42,788 nt of DNA from Actinokineospora xionganensis (lineage in GTDB: Bacteria > Actinomycetota > Actinomycetes > Mycobacteriales > Pseudonocardiaceae): positions 1-42,788 of the forward strand of contig NZ_JABVED010000030.1 in assembly GCF_014323725.1 (NCBI RefSeq). The letters are read 5' to 3'. Shown in pieces: positions 18,226 through 26,036 of this stretch (the first letter of the stretch is position 1; the number at the start of each line of letters is the position of its first letter). The notes under the pieces are model-generated. The model saw nothing but the letters and a program-made list of their open reading frames with translations, did not search any database and had not been told where the DNA came from. The position numbers and the translations under genes were made by a program.

Positions 18226-18290
18226 TCGCGCTGCGCGCATCGGGGGTGCGTAACCAAGCGGGTCGCGCTGCGCGCATCGGGGTGCGTACC
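18226..18290. repeat. Two near-identical direct repeats (about 28-30 bp)
   Basis: Copies at 18226-18255 and 18263-18290 share TCGCGCTGCGCGCATCGGGG then GTGCGTA and CC, differing by one G and one A insertion. They lie between the tmRNA terminator and the DUF72 gene. No function is evident. Confidence 0.7.
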
Positions 18291-18350
18291 GATGGGTGGT
18301 TTCGCCCACGGTGCAAGCGGTCTGCACTCGCGATCAATGGAGGTGGTGGG

Positions 18351-19202
18351 ATGGCGTGTCTTCATGTCGGGTGCGCGATGTGGACCCACAAGGCGTGGCC
18401 AGGGCGGTTCGTGCCGCGGTCCCTGGCGGCAGGGGAGCGGCTGCGGGCCTATGCCGGTTGGTGCAACGCTGTCGAGGGCAACACCACCTTCTATGCGACC
18501 CCCGCGCGGGACACCGTCGAGACGTGGGCGCGACAGACCGATCCCGCTTTCCGGTTCCTGCTCAAGCTGCCCAAGATCGTCACGCACGAGCGCCGGTTGG
18601 CCGGTGTCGAGGTCGCGATGCGGGCGTTCCTGGACGCGGTCGAGCCCCTCGGTGAACGGGCGGTTCTCTGGACCCAGTTGCCAGGCTCGTTCGGCCCTTC
18701 CGACGTCGACGCCCTCGGGCGCTTCCTGCGCAGGCTTCCCGCAGACCGCAAGCGCGCCGTGGAGGTTCGCCACCCCGGATTCTTCACCGACCTCGGCTCG
18801 ATGTCGCTGCTGGAGCGGACACTCGCCGAGGCGAACACCGAGTGGGTGCCGTTCGACACCACGGTCTTCTTCCAGAGCCCCCCGGCCAGCGAGGCCGCAC
18901 AGGAAGCCTGGGCGAGGAAACCGAGGCTGCCGCGGCGGACGCGGGCGCTGACCGACCGACCGATCGTCCGCTACCTGGGCCGGGACTCGATCGAGGAGAC
19001 GGTCAAGGGGTGGCGGCCGTGGACCGAGGTGGTCGCCGACTGGCTGCGCGAGGGCCGATCGCCGACGGTATTCCTGCACACCCCCGACAACGACGACGCG
19101 CCCGCCCTCGCCCGCCGCTTCCACGACGACGTGCGAACACTCGTCCCCGACCTCGACGTGCTGCCCGAACCCGCGCCTATCGAGCCCGCGACCCTGTTCT
19201 GA
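18351..19202 (+). CDS. DUF72 (YecE-like) family protein
   Basis: A 283-residue TIM-barrel-like protein of the DUF72/YecE family. Typical features are the opening HVGCAMWTHKAWPGRFVP, NAVEGNTTFYATP, FRFLLKLPKIVTHERRL, WTQLPGSFGP, AVEVRHPGF, VPFDTT, and IVRYLGRD in the second half. The biochemical role of the family is not established. The ATG at 18351 has GGAGG 7 bases upstream; longer in-frame readings run back into tmRNA sequence and are rejected. It is a single gene with no operon partner. Confidence 0.88.
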   Translation: MACLHVGCAMWTHKAWPGRFVPRSLAAGERLRAYAGWCNAVEGNTTFYATPARDTVETWARQTDPAFRFLLKLPKIVTHERRLAGVEVAMRAFLDAVEPLGERAVLWTQLPGSFGPSDVDALGRFLRRLPADRKRAVEVRHPGFFTDLGSMSLLERTLAEANTEWVPFDTTVFFQSPPASEAAQEAWARKPRLPRRTRALTDRPIVRYLGRDSIEETVKGWRPWTEVVADWLREGRSPTVFLHTPDNDDAPALARRFHDDVRTLVPDLDVLPEPAPIEPATLF

Positions 19203-19224
19203 CGAGACCAGCACTCCCGTCGAT

Positions 19225-19497
19225 GTCGCGGGGCGCCTGACGACGATCTGCTCGGCTCCGCCGGACTCGTCCACCGTGCACCCGTGCCGAAGACCGGCGC
19301 CAAGTGACCCTCACCTGACCGACGCCGGGCAGACCAAGGCTGACCAGGTCATCGCGGTGGAGGAGCAGATGTACGAAGCAATCGACGCCCTCACCGCCGG
19401 TCAGCCCGTCCCGCGGACCCTCAAGACGCTCCGCACAATGGCCGAAGTCTTTCCCGTCGCAGAAGCGCTTCGCCGACATGACGGATCGGTCCGCTGA
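19225..19497 (+). pseudogene. MarR-family regulator remnant (multiple frameshifts)
   Basis: Three overlapping frames together spell the wing and C-terminal part of a MarR regulator: GLVHRAPV, then EDRRQVTLT, then LTDAGQTKADQVIAVEEQMYEAIDALTAG and so on to EALRRHDGSVR. At least two single-base shifts, near 19288 and 19315, break the reading, and the DNA-binding N-terminus is not recognisable upstream. The last segment stays open for about 60 residues but has no start of its own with a ribosome binding site. Confidence 0.65.
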
Positions 19498-19568
19498 TCG
19501 CCGACGGGCGATCTCTCCCGCTTGGGGGACAACAGGGACCGGCCCGCCACCCGGGGCAACCATGACCG

Positions 19569-19865
19569 TCAGCAATCGTCGCCGATGGTTCGCGCCGGCG
19601 CGGAGCGGTGCGTGATCAGGGCCATTGAGACGGCGGCGAAGCCCACCGCGTTGGGGCCCCACGCCGCGAGGTCCAGTGCGTGGTCGGCCAAGACCGCCGC
19701 CGCGACGAAGTGCAGCGGCTGCGACACGATGGTCGCCGCGGCCGCCCAGCGGGACACCAGGCCGCTGTTCCACATGGCGAGGCCAAGCATCACGGTGCCG
19801 ATGACGTGGCCGATCACGAACAGCCCCGCGGCGATGGCGAAGGTGGGATGTCCTTGGGGCAGGTG
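19569..19865 (-). pseudogene. Truncated membrane-protein gene
   Basis: About 98 codons encode three hydrophobic segments (FAIAAGLFVIGHVIGTVMLGLAMW, AAAATIVSQPLHFVAAAVLA, AVGFAAVSMALI) ending in THRSAPARTIGDDC. The reading begins directly after the TGA of the neighbouring DUF1905/YdeI gene, in the same frame and without a promoter or normal start. This looks like the C-terminal half of a larger actinobacterial multi-pass protein whose front was deleted. Initiation at an internal GTG (19817) cannot be excluded. Confidence 0.5.
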
Positions 19866-20315
19866 TCAGCGGGCGCGGCCCTCGCGGAGCATGGCGACCG
19901 ATTTCTCGACTCTGGCCGCGCGTGTCTCCGCTTTCTTGGCGCTGGTCACCTGGTGGACGTGCCACGACTGCTTGCTGTGGGTCAGCGTGTCCCAGAAGTT
20001 CTTGGCCTGGGCGTCGGCGGCCAGCGCGGCGGCGAGGTCGTCGGGTACCTCGGTTTCCCGGGGCGCGGTGTCGAGTTCCACGTCGACGTCGAAGACCTGT
20101 CCGGCTTCGATGCCTGCCTGCGCCCGCCGTTCGGCACTCACGCCGAGGAGGAACCGGCCGCCCATCTTGGCGATCGAGGTCCGGAACGTGAAGCCGTCGA
20201 CCGTGACGGACACCTTCGGGTGGCCACCTCCACCCAGACTCTCGACAACCTCCTCGGGCACCTCGAAGCCGGCGGTGTTCTTGCCGGTGGATTCCAGTTC
20301 GGCACGAAATCTCAT
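19866..20315 (-). CDS. DUF1905 / YdeI (OmdA-like) protein
   Basis: A 149-residue two-domain protein. The N-terminal DUF1905 beta-barrel runs from MRFRAELESTGKNTAGFEVP to VFDVDVELD, and the C-terminal YdeI/OmpD-associated helical region has VPDDLAAALAADAQAKNFWDTLTHSKQSWHVHQVTSAKKAETRAARVEKSVAMLREGRA. Molecular function is unknown. The ATG at 20315 is preferred because the protein starts exactly where family members start; an upstream in-frame start would add an unrelated basic stretch. The gene is directly followed in frame by the truncated membrane-protein remnant. Confidence 0.85.
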   Translation of the reverse strand: MRFRAELESTGKNTAGFEVPEEVVESLGGGGHPKVSVTVDGFTFRTSIAKMGGRFLLGVSAERRAQAGIEAGQVFDVDVELDTAPRETEVPDDLAAALAADAQAKNFWDTLTHSKQSWHVHQVTSAKKAETRAARVEKSVAMLREGRAR

Positions 20316-20454
20316 GGTGTATCCCCTCACGTGTTCCCGGTGACGAGGTGACGGTGCGACAGCGGCAGTATCCGACCCGGGTCTCCGGTCGCTACGGCTG
20401 GCTCGGTGCACACAAGAGACTCCCATCGAAGCCGTCGCGGGGATACGCTGCGGC

Positions 20455-20874
20455 GTGGATTACTTCCTGATCTTTCCGCTGCTCGCGGTGGTCTTGGTCG
20501 GCGCGATGATGTTGGTGGCGTACACCAGGAAGGGGACGGTGGCCACCGTCCCGATGACCAAGCGACGGATCGTCCTGCGCTCGGCGGCTCCGCCCCAGGT
20601 GGTCTACGGCTGGCTTGCCCAGCACTGCCCGCCCGGTTACGCCATCGAGGACGCCGACCCGAGCCGCGGCGTCGTGGTCTTTTCGTCCAAGCCGAACCTG
20701 ATGACCTACGGCTTCTTCTACCCGGCCGCTGTCTACCCGGAAGGCCCCGGGACGCGCGTCGATCTCGGGATCAAGTCGAAAGTGTTCCAGTACGGGCCAC
20801 TGGTGACCCGGGCGCACCGCAAACTCGCGCACGCGCTGGCCGCCCTGACTCAAAGCCGTATCGAGGGCGACTGA
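20455..20874 (+). CDS. Membrane-anchored hypothetical protein
   Basis: A 139-residue protein not recognised. One N-terminal membrane helix (about 3-23, YFLIFPLLAVVLVGAMMLVAY) is followed by a soluble domain with alternating strands (RIVLRSAAPPQVVYGWL, GVVVFSSKPNL, TRVDLGIKS), reminiscent of small polyketide-cyclase or lipid-binding-like folds found in actinobacteria. The GTG start is 5 bases after a TACGCT -10 box (20444-20449) with no ribosome binding site, suggesting leaderless expression. Convergent with the DUF4241 gene. Confidence 0.65.
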   Translation: MDYFLIFPLLAVVLVGAMMLVAYTRKGTVATVPMTKRRIVLRSAAPPQVVYGWLAQHCPPGYAIEDADPSRGVVVFSSKPNLMTYGFFYPAAVYPEGPGTRVDLGIKSKVFQYGPLVTRAHRKLAHALAALTQSRIEGD

Positions 20875-20887
20875 CCGGCCCGGCGGC

Positions 20888-22096
20888 TCAGGCGCTGGGC
20901 ACGATTTCCGCTTCCCGCAGGACCAGCAGGTCCACGACGAAGCACGCGACCTCGCCCTCGGCGGTGCGGCCGAGCCAAGTCGGATATGCGCCGTCGCCCC
21001 AGCCGGAGGTGAACTGGACGAGACTCGCGCCCGTCGCCGGGTCGACGAGCTCGGCAGGCAGGTCCGCCATCCCGTCCCAGTCGGCCACGGCCTGGTCGGA
21101 CAGCTCCGCCAGTGCGGGGCCGGCCGCGACGTCGAAGAAACACGCCATGCCGCTGTCGACACCGAAACCTTGGAACTCGCCCTCCCCGAGCATCAGCGGC
21201 TCGGCGGACGCGGTCAGCGCGGGTTCCCATGACGCCACGGGCGCGTCGACGACGGTCAGTCGCGCCGCCGCGACTCTCGTGTGATCGGGCTGGTCGATGA
21301 ACCGGATCACAGCCAGGTCCACCCGGTAGGCGCCGGGGGCGACGGGCGTGGTGAACGGGTCCACTCCGTCGAGCCAACCCGGATCGGCCGCGGCCAACTG
21401 CCCGGACACCAGTCGTGCCACGCCGGCGGGGCGGACGTCGGTGATCACGGTGCTACCGCTGCCTGCCAGCGAATACCGCACGCCGGGCTCGAAAAGCGCG
21501 GTCGGGTCGCCCGGAGGCAGAGGGACCGGAGGACGCCATGGTGGCGCTGTCGCCGGGTCGATGGCGTCATCGACCCGCCGCACGCGGACCGGGCCCAGGC
21601 CGAACAGCGTCGACAAGTCCCCGAACGACGGCACGGGGACCACGAGCGTGGCCGGGTCGACCTGGGTTTGCGTCGCCCGCATCCCGCCGCCTTCGCCCGC
21701 GGGTGCTGCCTCGTGCTCCACTCGACCGGAGCGGAAGTTCCGGATGGTTTCCTGGCCCGCGCCTCGGTCGAACTCGGCCTGCCCGGCCGAGTCGTAGGTC
21801 CAGAGCCGGACCTCGGTGACGAACAATCCGCCCTCCGGGACGAGGCGGCACTGCGTCTGGTGTACGCGCCTGCCTTGCTCGTCGAAACGCCACACGCGCG
21901 CGTACCGCTGCGTTCCAGCCCAGTCGACCAGGGCCGGCACCCGACCGCCGTCCGCCGTGACGGCGGCCACCGCGAATTGTTCCCCCGCCGCATGACGACG
22001 TCGCGCCTCCTCGACACCGATGCGTCCGACGAGCGTCCGTGCCTCCGGGTCGAACCCCTCGCAGTAGACGAGGTCCACAGTGATCTCTTCAGGCAT
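20888..22096 (-). CDS. DUF4241 domain protein
   Basis: A 402-residue cytoplasmic protein. The C-terminal half (about 200-400) matches the DUF4241 pattern: APGAYRVDLAVIRF, TRVAAARLTVVD, WEPAL, LGEGEFQGFGVDSGMACFFD, FTSGWGDGAYPTWLGRTAEGEVACFVVDLLVL. The N-terminal half is a separate beta-rich module (FAVAAVTADGGRVPALVDWAGTQRYARVWRFDEQGRRVHQ). Proteins with this domain are often scattered in accessory regions, sometimes as immunity-like proteins; no toxin gene is seen next to it. Its 5' end overlaps the tail of a methyltransferase remnant by 8 bases. Confidence 0.8.
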   Translation of the reverse strand: MPEEITVDLVYCEGFDPEARTLVGRIGVEEARRRHAAGEQFAVAAVTADGGRVPALVDWAGTQRYARVWRFDEQGRRVHQTQCRLVPEGGLFVTEVRLWTYDSAGQAEFDRGAGQETIRNFRSGRVEHEAAPAGEGGGMRATQTQVDPATLVVPVPSFGDLSTLFGLGPVRVRRVDDAIDPATAPPWRPPVPLPPGDPTALFEPGVRYSLAGSGSTVITDVRPAGVARLVSGQLAAADPGWLDGVDPFTTPVAPGAYRVDLAVIRFIDQPDHTRVAAARLTVVDAPVASWEPALTASAEPLMLGEGEFQGFGVDSGMACFFDVAAGPALAELSDQAVADWDGMADLPAELVDPATGASLVQFTSGWGDGAYPTWLGRTAEGEVACFVVDLLVLREAEIVPSA

Positions 22097-22670
22097 GGCG
22101 GCGACGGTAACAACGTGCCACGACAGTTCGGGTTGTCATGGCCGTCGGCTCGTGGGCTCGGGCGAAAAAGGTGATCGGTGTCTGCGCGCCGCCTTCGGTG
22201 AAGCGTTCGAGTGCGAGGCCCGCGTCGAGGAAGGTGTGGAGCAGGTCGGGCAGCGGGCGGTGGGTGGCGCCGACCAGGTGGCGGATTCCTTTGTCCGTCC
22301 AGGATTCCTTGGTCCAATGGCGGTCGCGGTAGCCCGATCGCAGGACGATCGCCTCGCGGTCGGAACGGTCGGCGAAGGCTCCGCGGAAGCAGGGTGGACG
22401 CCGATGTGGACGAACGCGCCCACCGGGCCGCAGAATCCGGGCCGCCTCGCGGACGACGGCCAGGTAGGCCGGCATGTCCGTGTGGACCATGACGGCGATG
22501 ACAGCCGACAGGGAACCGCTTCGAATGGGCAGCCGCCTGCCGTCGGCCAGGGCGATGGGCATGCGGCCCCTGGCATGTCGGCGCATGCCTGGAGAGAGGC
22601 CCACGCCTACCGGAGTCCAACCCGGTTTCCGGACTTGGTCCGCGTGCGCGCCGGTAGTCGGCAGTCATGA
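22089..22670 (-). pseudogene. SAM-dependent methyltransferase remnant
   Basis: The reading GVGLSPGMRRHARGRMPIA, LADGRRLPIRSGSLSAVIAV, MVHTDMPAYLAVVREAARIL, RPGG and later CFRGAFADRSDREAIVL is a class I methyltransferase from motif II onward. Motif I (the GxGxG SAM site) is missing, and the first segment needs a frame change near 22605. Between 22391 and 22416 a +1 and a compensating shift replace the expected FVHIGVHP by VRPHRRPP; the correct residues are present in the neighbouring frame. Probably non-functional. Confidence 0.6.
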
Positions 22671-22763
22671 TCTCCACTGAACACGGGATCGGGCTCGGCT
22701 GCTCAGGGTTCGTCTGGTGATATCGCCAAGAGCGGACGGACCTCCGTGCTTCAGCCTCGCCGC

Positions 22764-23735
22764 TCAGATGGTGATGACGACCTTGCCGCGATTGTGCCCC
22801 TCCTCGAGGTGTCGGATCGCCTTGGCGGCCTCGCCCAGCGGGTAGGTGCGGTCGATGACGGGAACGACTTTCCCCGCCTCGATGTGCGCGGTCAGCGCCT
22901 CGAGGTCGGTGCTGGTTTCCTTCGCTATCAACCCGCACAGCTTCTGGCCGACGAACGGTGACAGCATGGCGGCCCGCAGCGAACGGCCGAAGCCGCCGGT
23001 CCAGCGACCCCCTCCTTCGCCGCCGACGATCACCAGTATTCCCTTGGCGGCGAGAGCCTTTCGCAGCTTCGGCAGCGGGCGGTTGCCCGCGATGTCGAGG
23101 ACGAGGTCGTAGCGGCGACCGCCTTCGGTGAAGTCCTCGCGGGTGTAGTCGATGACGTGGTCCGCGCCGATAGACCGGACCAGGTCCGTCTTCGTCGTGC
23201 TGCACACCCCGGTCACCTCGGCGCCGAAGGCTTTGGCGAGTTGCACGGCGAAGGTGCCGACGCCGCCCGCCGCGCCGATGACCAGGACATGCTGTCCCGC
23301 CTTGATTTCGCCGGCGTCGCGCAGCGCCTGCAGGGCGGTGCCGGCGGAGATCGGGACCGCTGCCGCCTGGGCGAAGGAAAGGCCCGCGGGCTTGAGCGCC
23401 AACCGGTCCTCGCGGGCTGTCGCGTACTCGGCGAAGGAGCCTTCGCAAGTGCCATATACCTCGTCCCCGGGCTTGAACCGGGTGACGTTCCGGCCGACCG
23501 CCTCGACCCGGCCCGCGACGTCTCGGCCCCGGGTGGCGACTTTCGGCTTGCGCAGGCCGAAACCCGCGATTCGGACCAGGTACGGCATTCCGGTCATCAG
23601 GTGCCAGACGCCCGGGTCGACGCCCGCGGCCCGGACGGCCAGGAGGACGTCGTTGTCGCCCGCCGTGGGTCTCTCGATCTCGCGCAGTGCCAACACATCC
23701 GCCGAGCCGTAGATGTCCTGGACGATCGCCTTCAT
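22764..23735 (-). CDS. Medium-chain NAD(P)H-dependent oxidoreductase (quinone-reductase-like)
   Basis: A 323-residue zinc-independent MDR enzyme. The GroES-like N-terminal domain opens MKAIVQDIYGSADVLALREI and includes GRDVAGRVEAVGRNVTRFKPGDEVYG; the Rossmann domain has HVLVIGAAGGVGTFAVQLAKAFGAEVTGVCS, and FADHVIDY-type sequence (IGADHVIDYTREDF) follows. The catalytic and structural zinc Cys residues of alcohol dehydrogenases are absent. Last gene of a three-gene operon; its ATG overlaps the stop of the XRE regulator by 4 bases (ATGA). The substrate is not predictable. Confidence 0.88.
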   Translation of the reverse strand: MKAIVQDIYGSADVLALREIERPTAGDNDVLLAVRAAGVDPGVWHLMTGMPYLVRIAGFGLRKPKVATRGRDVAGRVEAVGRNVTRFKPGDEVYGTCEGSFAEYATAREDRLALKPAGLSFAQAAAVPISAGTALQALRDAGEIKAGQHVLVIGAAGGVGTFAVQLAKAFGAEVTGVCSTTKTDLVRSIGADHVIDYTREDFTEGGRRYDLVLDIAGNRPLPKLRKALAAKGILVIVGGEGGGRWTGGFGRSLRAAMLSPFVGQKLCGLIAKETSTDLEALTAHIEAGKVVPVIDRTYPLGEAAKAIRHLEEGHNRGKVVITI

Positions 23736-23959
23736 GGTGTTTCTCCTTCTGGGTACTGGAACACGTCGTCGAGCGGGACGCCGAACACCTTGGCGATCTG
23801 AAAAGCCATCTCCAGGGACGGCGAGTAGCGGCCCTGCTCGATGGCGATGACGGTCTGGCGGGTGACGCCGATGCGCTTGGCCAGCTCGGCCTGCGTCATC
23901 TCCCCGTGCGCGAATCGCAGGGCGCGGATCGTGTTGGTGACCTTGGTTGACTTCACCAT
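23732..23959 (-). CDS. XRE-family helix-turn-helix regulator
   Basis: A 75-residue DNA-binding protein made almost wholly of a Cro/CI-type helix-turn-helix: IRALRFAHGEMTQAELAKRI then GVTRQTVIAIEQGRYSPSLE and MAFQIAKVFGVPLDDVFQYP. Such short regulators usually control their own operon. It lies between the membrane protein (7-base overlap) and the oxidoreductase (4-base overlap), so all three are co-translated. The repeated GTAAAGC sites in front of the operon are the likely operator. Confidence 0.88.
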   Translation of the reverse strand: MVKSTKVTNTIRALRFAHGEMTQAELAKRIGVTRQTVIAIEQGRYSPSLEMAFQIAKVFGVPLDDVFQYPEGETP

Positions 23960-24381
23960 GCCTGGAAACCCCGGCGGTAGGCGGCGAGTTTCGCCATGGA
24001 ACCGAGGGCCGCGGACAGCGCGAAGCCGAGGTAGATCGTGTTGGCGATCCAGAAGTGGTTCCACTGGGCCATCGACATCAACATCGCGGCCACCGCGCCG
24101 ATGACGACGAATGACATGCCGATGTAGTCGCCGAACCGGGCGATCTCACGGTCGCGCTGGTCCTTCTGCGCGGCGTCCTCGCGCGACGCGATCGAGACCA
24201 CGATGTTCAGCACGATCGTCGCGACGATCGAGCCGATGATCGTCCACAGCATCGTCGACACGTAGGGGACGTCAGCGAGTGGAACGTCGCCGGTCCGTCC
24301 GAGAACGGTGATCAGGTAGACCCCGTACGCCGCGACCGTGACCACCAGCATGATCCACGCGCGTTTCTCTTCGAACGCCAC
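23953..24381 (-). CDS. Four-helix membrane protein of the XRE operon
   Basis: A 142-residue membrane protein with four hydrophobic segments (about 9-25, 41-63, 84-105, 113-133) and a charged loop (SREDAAQKDQRDREIARFGD) between the second and third. Small DUF2178-like membrane proteins are often paired with XRE regulators of this kind, and I infer a similar stress or sensing module. The GTG at 24381 is chosen because GGGAGC lies 5 bases upstream; an earlier ATG would run through the operator repeats. Confidence 0.75.
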   Translation of the reverse strand: MAFEEKRAWIMLVVTVAAYGVYLITVLGRTGDVPLADVPYVSTMLWTIIGSIVATIVLNIVVSIASREDAAQKDQRDREIARFGDYIGMSFVVIGAVAAMLMSMAQWNHFWIANTIYLGFALSAALGSMAKLAAYRRGFQAW

Positions 24382-24394
24382 AGCAGCTCCCGAT

Positions 24395-24457
24395 GTAAAG
24401 CAAAGTTGACATGGATGAACGTAAAGCAGAACTGACTCCATGTCAAAATTTCTTTAC
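24395..24457. promoter_or_regulatory. Repeated GTAAAGC operator-like sites
   Basis: GTAAAGCA occurs at 24395-24402 and 24421-24428 (26 bases apart), each followed by A-rich sequence and TTGAC or CTGAC. An inverted CTTTAC is at 24452-24457. A palindrome GACATGGA / TCCATGTC brackets the second copy (24409-24444). The block lies directly upstream of the XRE operon and between divergent genes, so it is the natural binding region for the XRE regulator. Confidence 0.5.
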
Positions 24458-24548
24458 TTCAACCCGGTCCGCTCGACCTTGGTCGAGGTGACTCGCGCGG
24501 ACGTATGTCCGGCCGTCGGGGCTTACCCCAGGTTGCTCGGGAGCTGCC

Positions 24549-24868
24549 ATGAGACGTCTCGCGTTGGTTCTTTCGGCGATCGCGCTGCTGGTCGGCGCGA
24601 CGCCGTCCGCCCAGGCCGACGCGCCCGCAATGGTGCGGGTGCTGACGTGTTCGGACGGCACGACGTTCACCGGTGAGCACGTCCGGTTCGGCGGCGGCTC
24701 GCCTCCTCGGACCTGGCGCAACGTCGTCACCGGCGAGGACCCGATCGCGTTCGTCTTCTTCGCCTCCACCGTCACCGCACCGGACGGAACCACGACCTGG
24801 TGACGTGCGGCTTCGTCATCCCCGAAGGCCCGCTCACCGGCTTCGTCGGCTACTTCATCGGGACGTGA
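24549..24868 (+). pseudogene. Small secreted protein gene with a frameshift
   Basis: The frame opens with a clear signal peptide (MRRLALVLSAIALLVGATPSAQA) and a short mature part containing VLTCSDGTTFTGEHVRFGG and FVFFASTVTAPDG, then stops at 24801. One base shifted, the reading continues NHDLVTCGFVIPEGPLTGFVGYFIGT and ends at 24868. The second Cys and the hydrophobic end lie only in the shifted frame, so the intact ancestor was about 106 residues with a likely disulfide. Either a recent mutation or a sequence error near 24785-24790. Confidence 0.65.
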
Positions 24869-24871
24869 GTG

Positions 24872-25963
24872 TCACTCGCAGGCGACCCCGTCGCCATCGC
24901 GGTCGAGGTCGTAGATGTCGCTGCCGATGACCCGGACCGGTCCGCGCACGTAGGCCGGGCCGTTGCCGCTGCCGCCCGCGCAGTCGACGTCGGAGGCGAC
25001 GGGGACGCAGCCGGAGTAGTTCTCGTCGCAGTTGCTCGCCGCGGTCGTGGGGGCGGGCTTGGGTGGGGCGGGCGCGACGGTCGTGGTCCGCTTTGTCGTC
25101 GTGACCGGCGCCTTCGTCGGAGCCGCAGGCGGCGGAGCGGCCTCGGTGGTGACTGGGGGAGGAGCGATCTCCGGAGTCGTCGGCGGCGGCGTGGTGGTGG
25201 TCGTTGTCGTTGTGGTGCTTGAGGTTGTGGTCGTGGTGAGCACCGTGTCGCTCGCCGTGGGGGCGTCCTCGCCGCTGCCCGCGATGACGGCGATGAGGGT
25301 GATCACGCCGACGACACCCGCGACGACGAAGCCCGCTCCATGGTTCGACTTGGCCTTGCTCGGCACCGGGGCTCGCATCGGCGGGACGGCGTGCGACACC
25401 GGATCCATCGGGCGCACCGGCCCGGCCGGGACCGGCGGCATGGTGCGCGTCATGGGGGCCACGGGAACGCCGTCGGTGTGGCGCGGGAGGTAGAGCTCCA
25501 GTTCGATGCCGCGCTTGCCGAGGTGGACCAGGGCCTCGCAGCCCGGGCGGGCGCCGCGCGCGGACACCGACCGCAGGAACGGCGCGTACCGCTGCGACAT
25601 CGCGTAGGTGAGCTCGCCGACCCGCGAGCCGTCCAGCCGCACTTCGATCGCCTGCTGGCCCTCGTACTTCCCGGATCCGATGGTGCACCAAGCCAGTTCG
25701 ACGGCGACCCGCCGCGGCACGTCGCCGTGGACCGGGTAGCGCGCCAGGATGTGCTGGTGGTGTTCCTCGCGGGTGACGGTCACGGGCACGGCGGGCTCGA
25801 ACATGTGCAGGCCTGCCGACGAGTTCTCGATCAAAGCGGTCGCCTCTTCGGGCCGAAGGTGCGCGCGGACGGGCCGCGCCTCGTGGTGTGCGCCGGGCGC
25901 GCCCCCGCCTGCCCTGCTTCGCGGTCGGGGCAACGAATTCGTGCCCGGCCGACGTTTGTTCAT
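24872..25963 (-). CDS. Membrane protein with HIRAN-like and Excalibur domains
   Basis: A 363-residue protein. About 55-165 looks HIRAN-like (VAVELAWCTIGSGKYEGQQAIEVRLDGSRVGELTYAMSQRYAPFL). Pro-rich sequence follows, then one membrane helix (about 213-233), a long Thr/Pro-rich, probably glycosylated stalk (240-305) and a C-terminal Excalibur calcium-binding domain (NCDENYSGCVPV and DLDRDGDGVACE) with four Cys. This places the HIRAN-like part in the cytoplasm and the calcium-binding part outside. The start at 25963 follows the order of domains; a second in-frame start further upstream is less likely. Divergent from cutA. Confidence 0.8.
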   Translation of the reverse strand: MNKRRPGTNSLPRPRSRAGGGAPGAHHEARPVRAHLRPEEATALIENSSAGLHMFEPAVPVTVTREEHHQHILARYPVHGDVPRRVAVELAWCTIGSGKYEGQQAIEVRLDGSRVGELTYAMSQRYAPFLRSVSARGARPGCEALVHLGKRGIELELYLPRHTDGVPVAPMTRTMPPVPAGPVRPMDPVSHAVPPMRAPVPSKAKSNHGAGFVVAGVVGVITLIAVIAGSGEDAPTASDTVLTTTTTSSTTTTTTTTTPPPTTPEIAPPPVTTEAAPPPAAPTKAPVTTTKRTTTVAPAPPKPAPTTAASNCDENYSGCVPVASDVDCAGGSGNGPAYVRGPVRVIGSDIYDLDRDGDGVACE

Positions 25964-26036
25964 CGGTCAACAAAGTGATTCGTTACGGTCGGTCCCTGAT
26001 CGGACACTGACCGATACACGACAGAAAGGAGCCGGG

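Noticed and set aside
18027..18350. In-frame extension of the DUF72 protein by 108 codons
   Set aside because: The extension lies inside the tmRNA and its terminator; the ATG at 18351 has a proper GGAGG.
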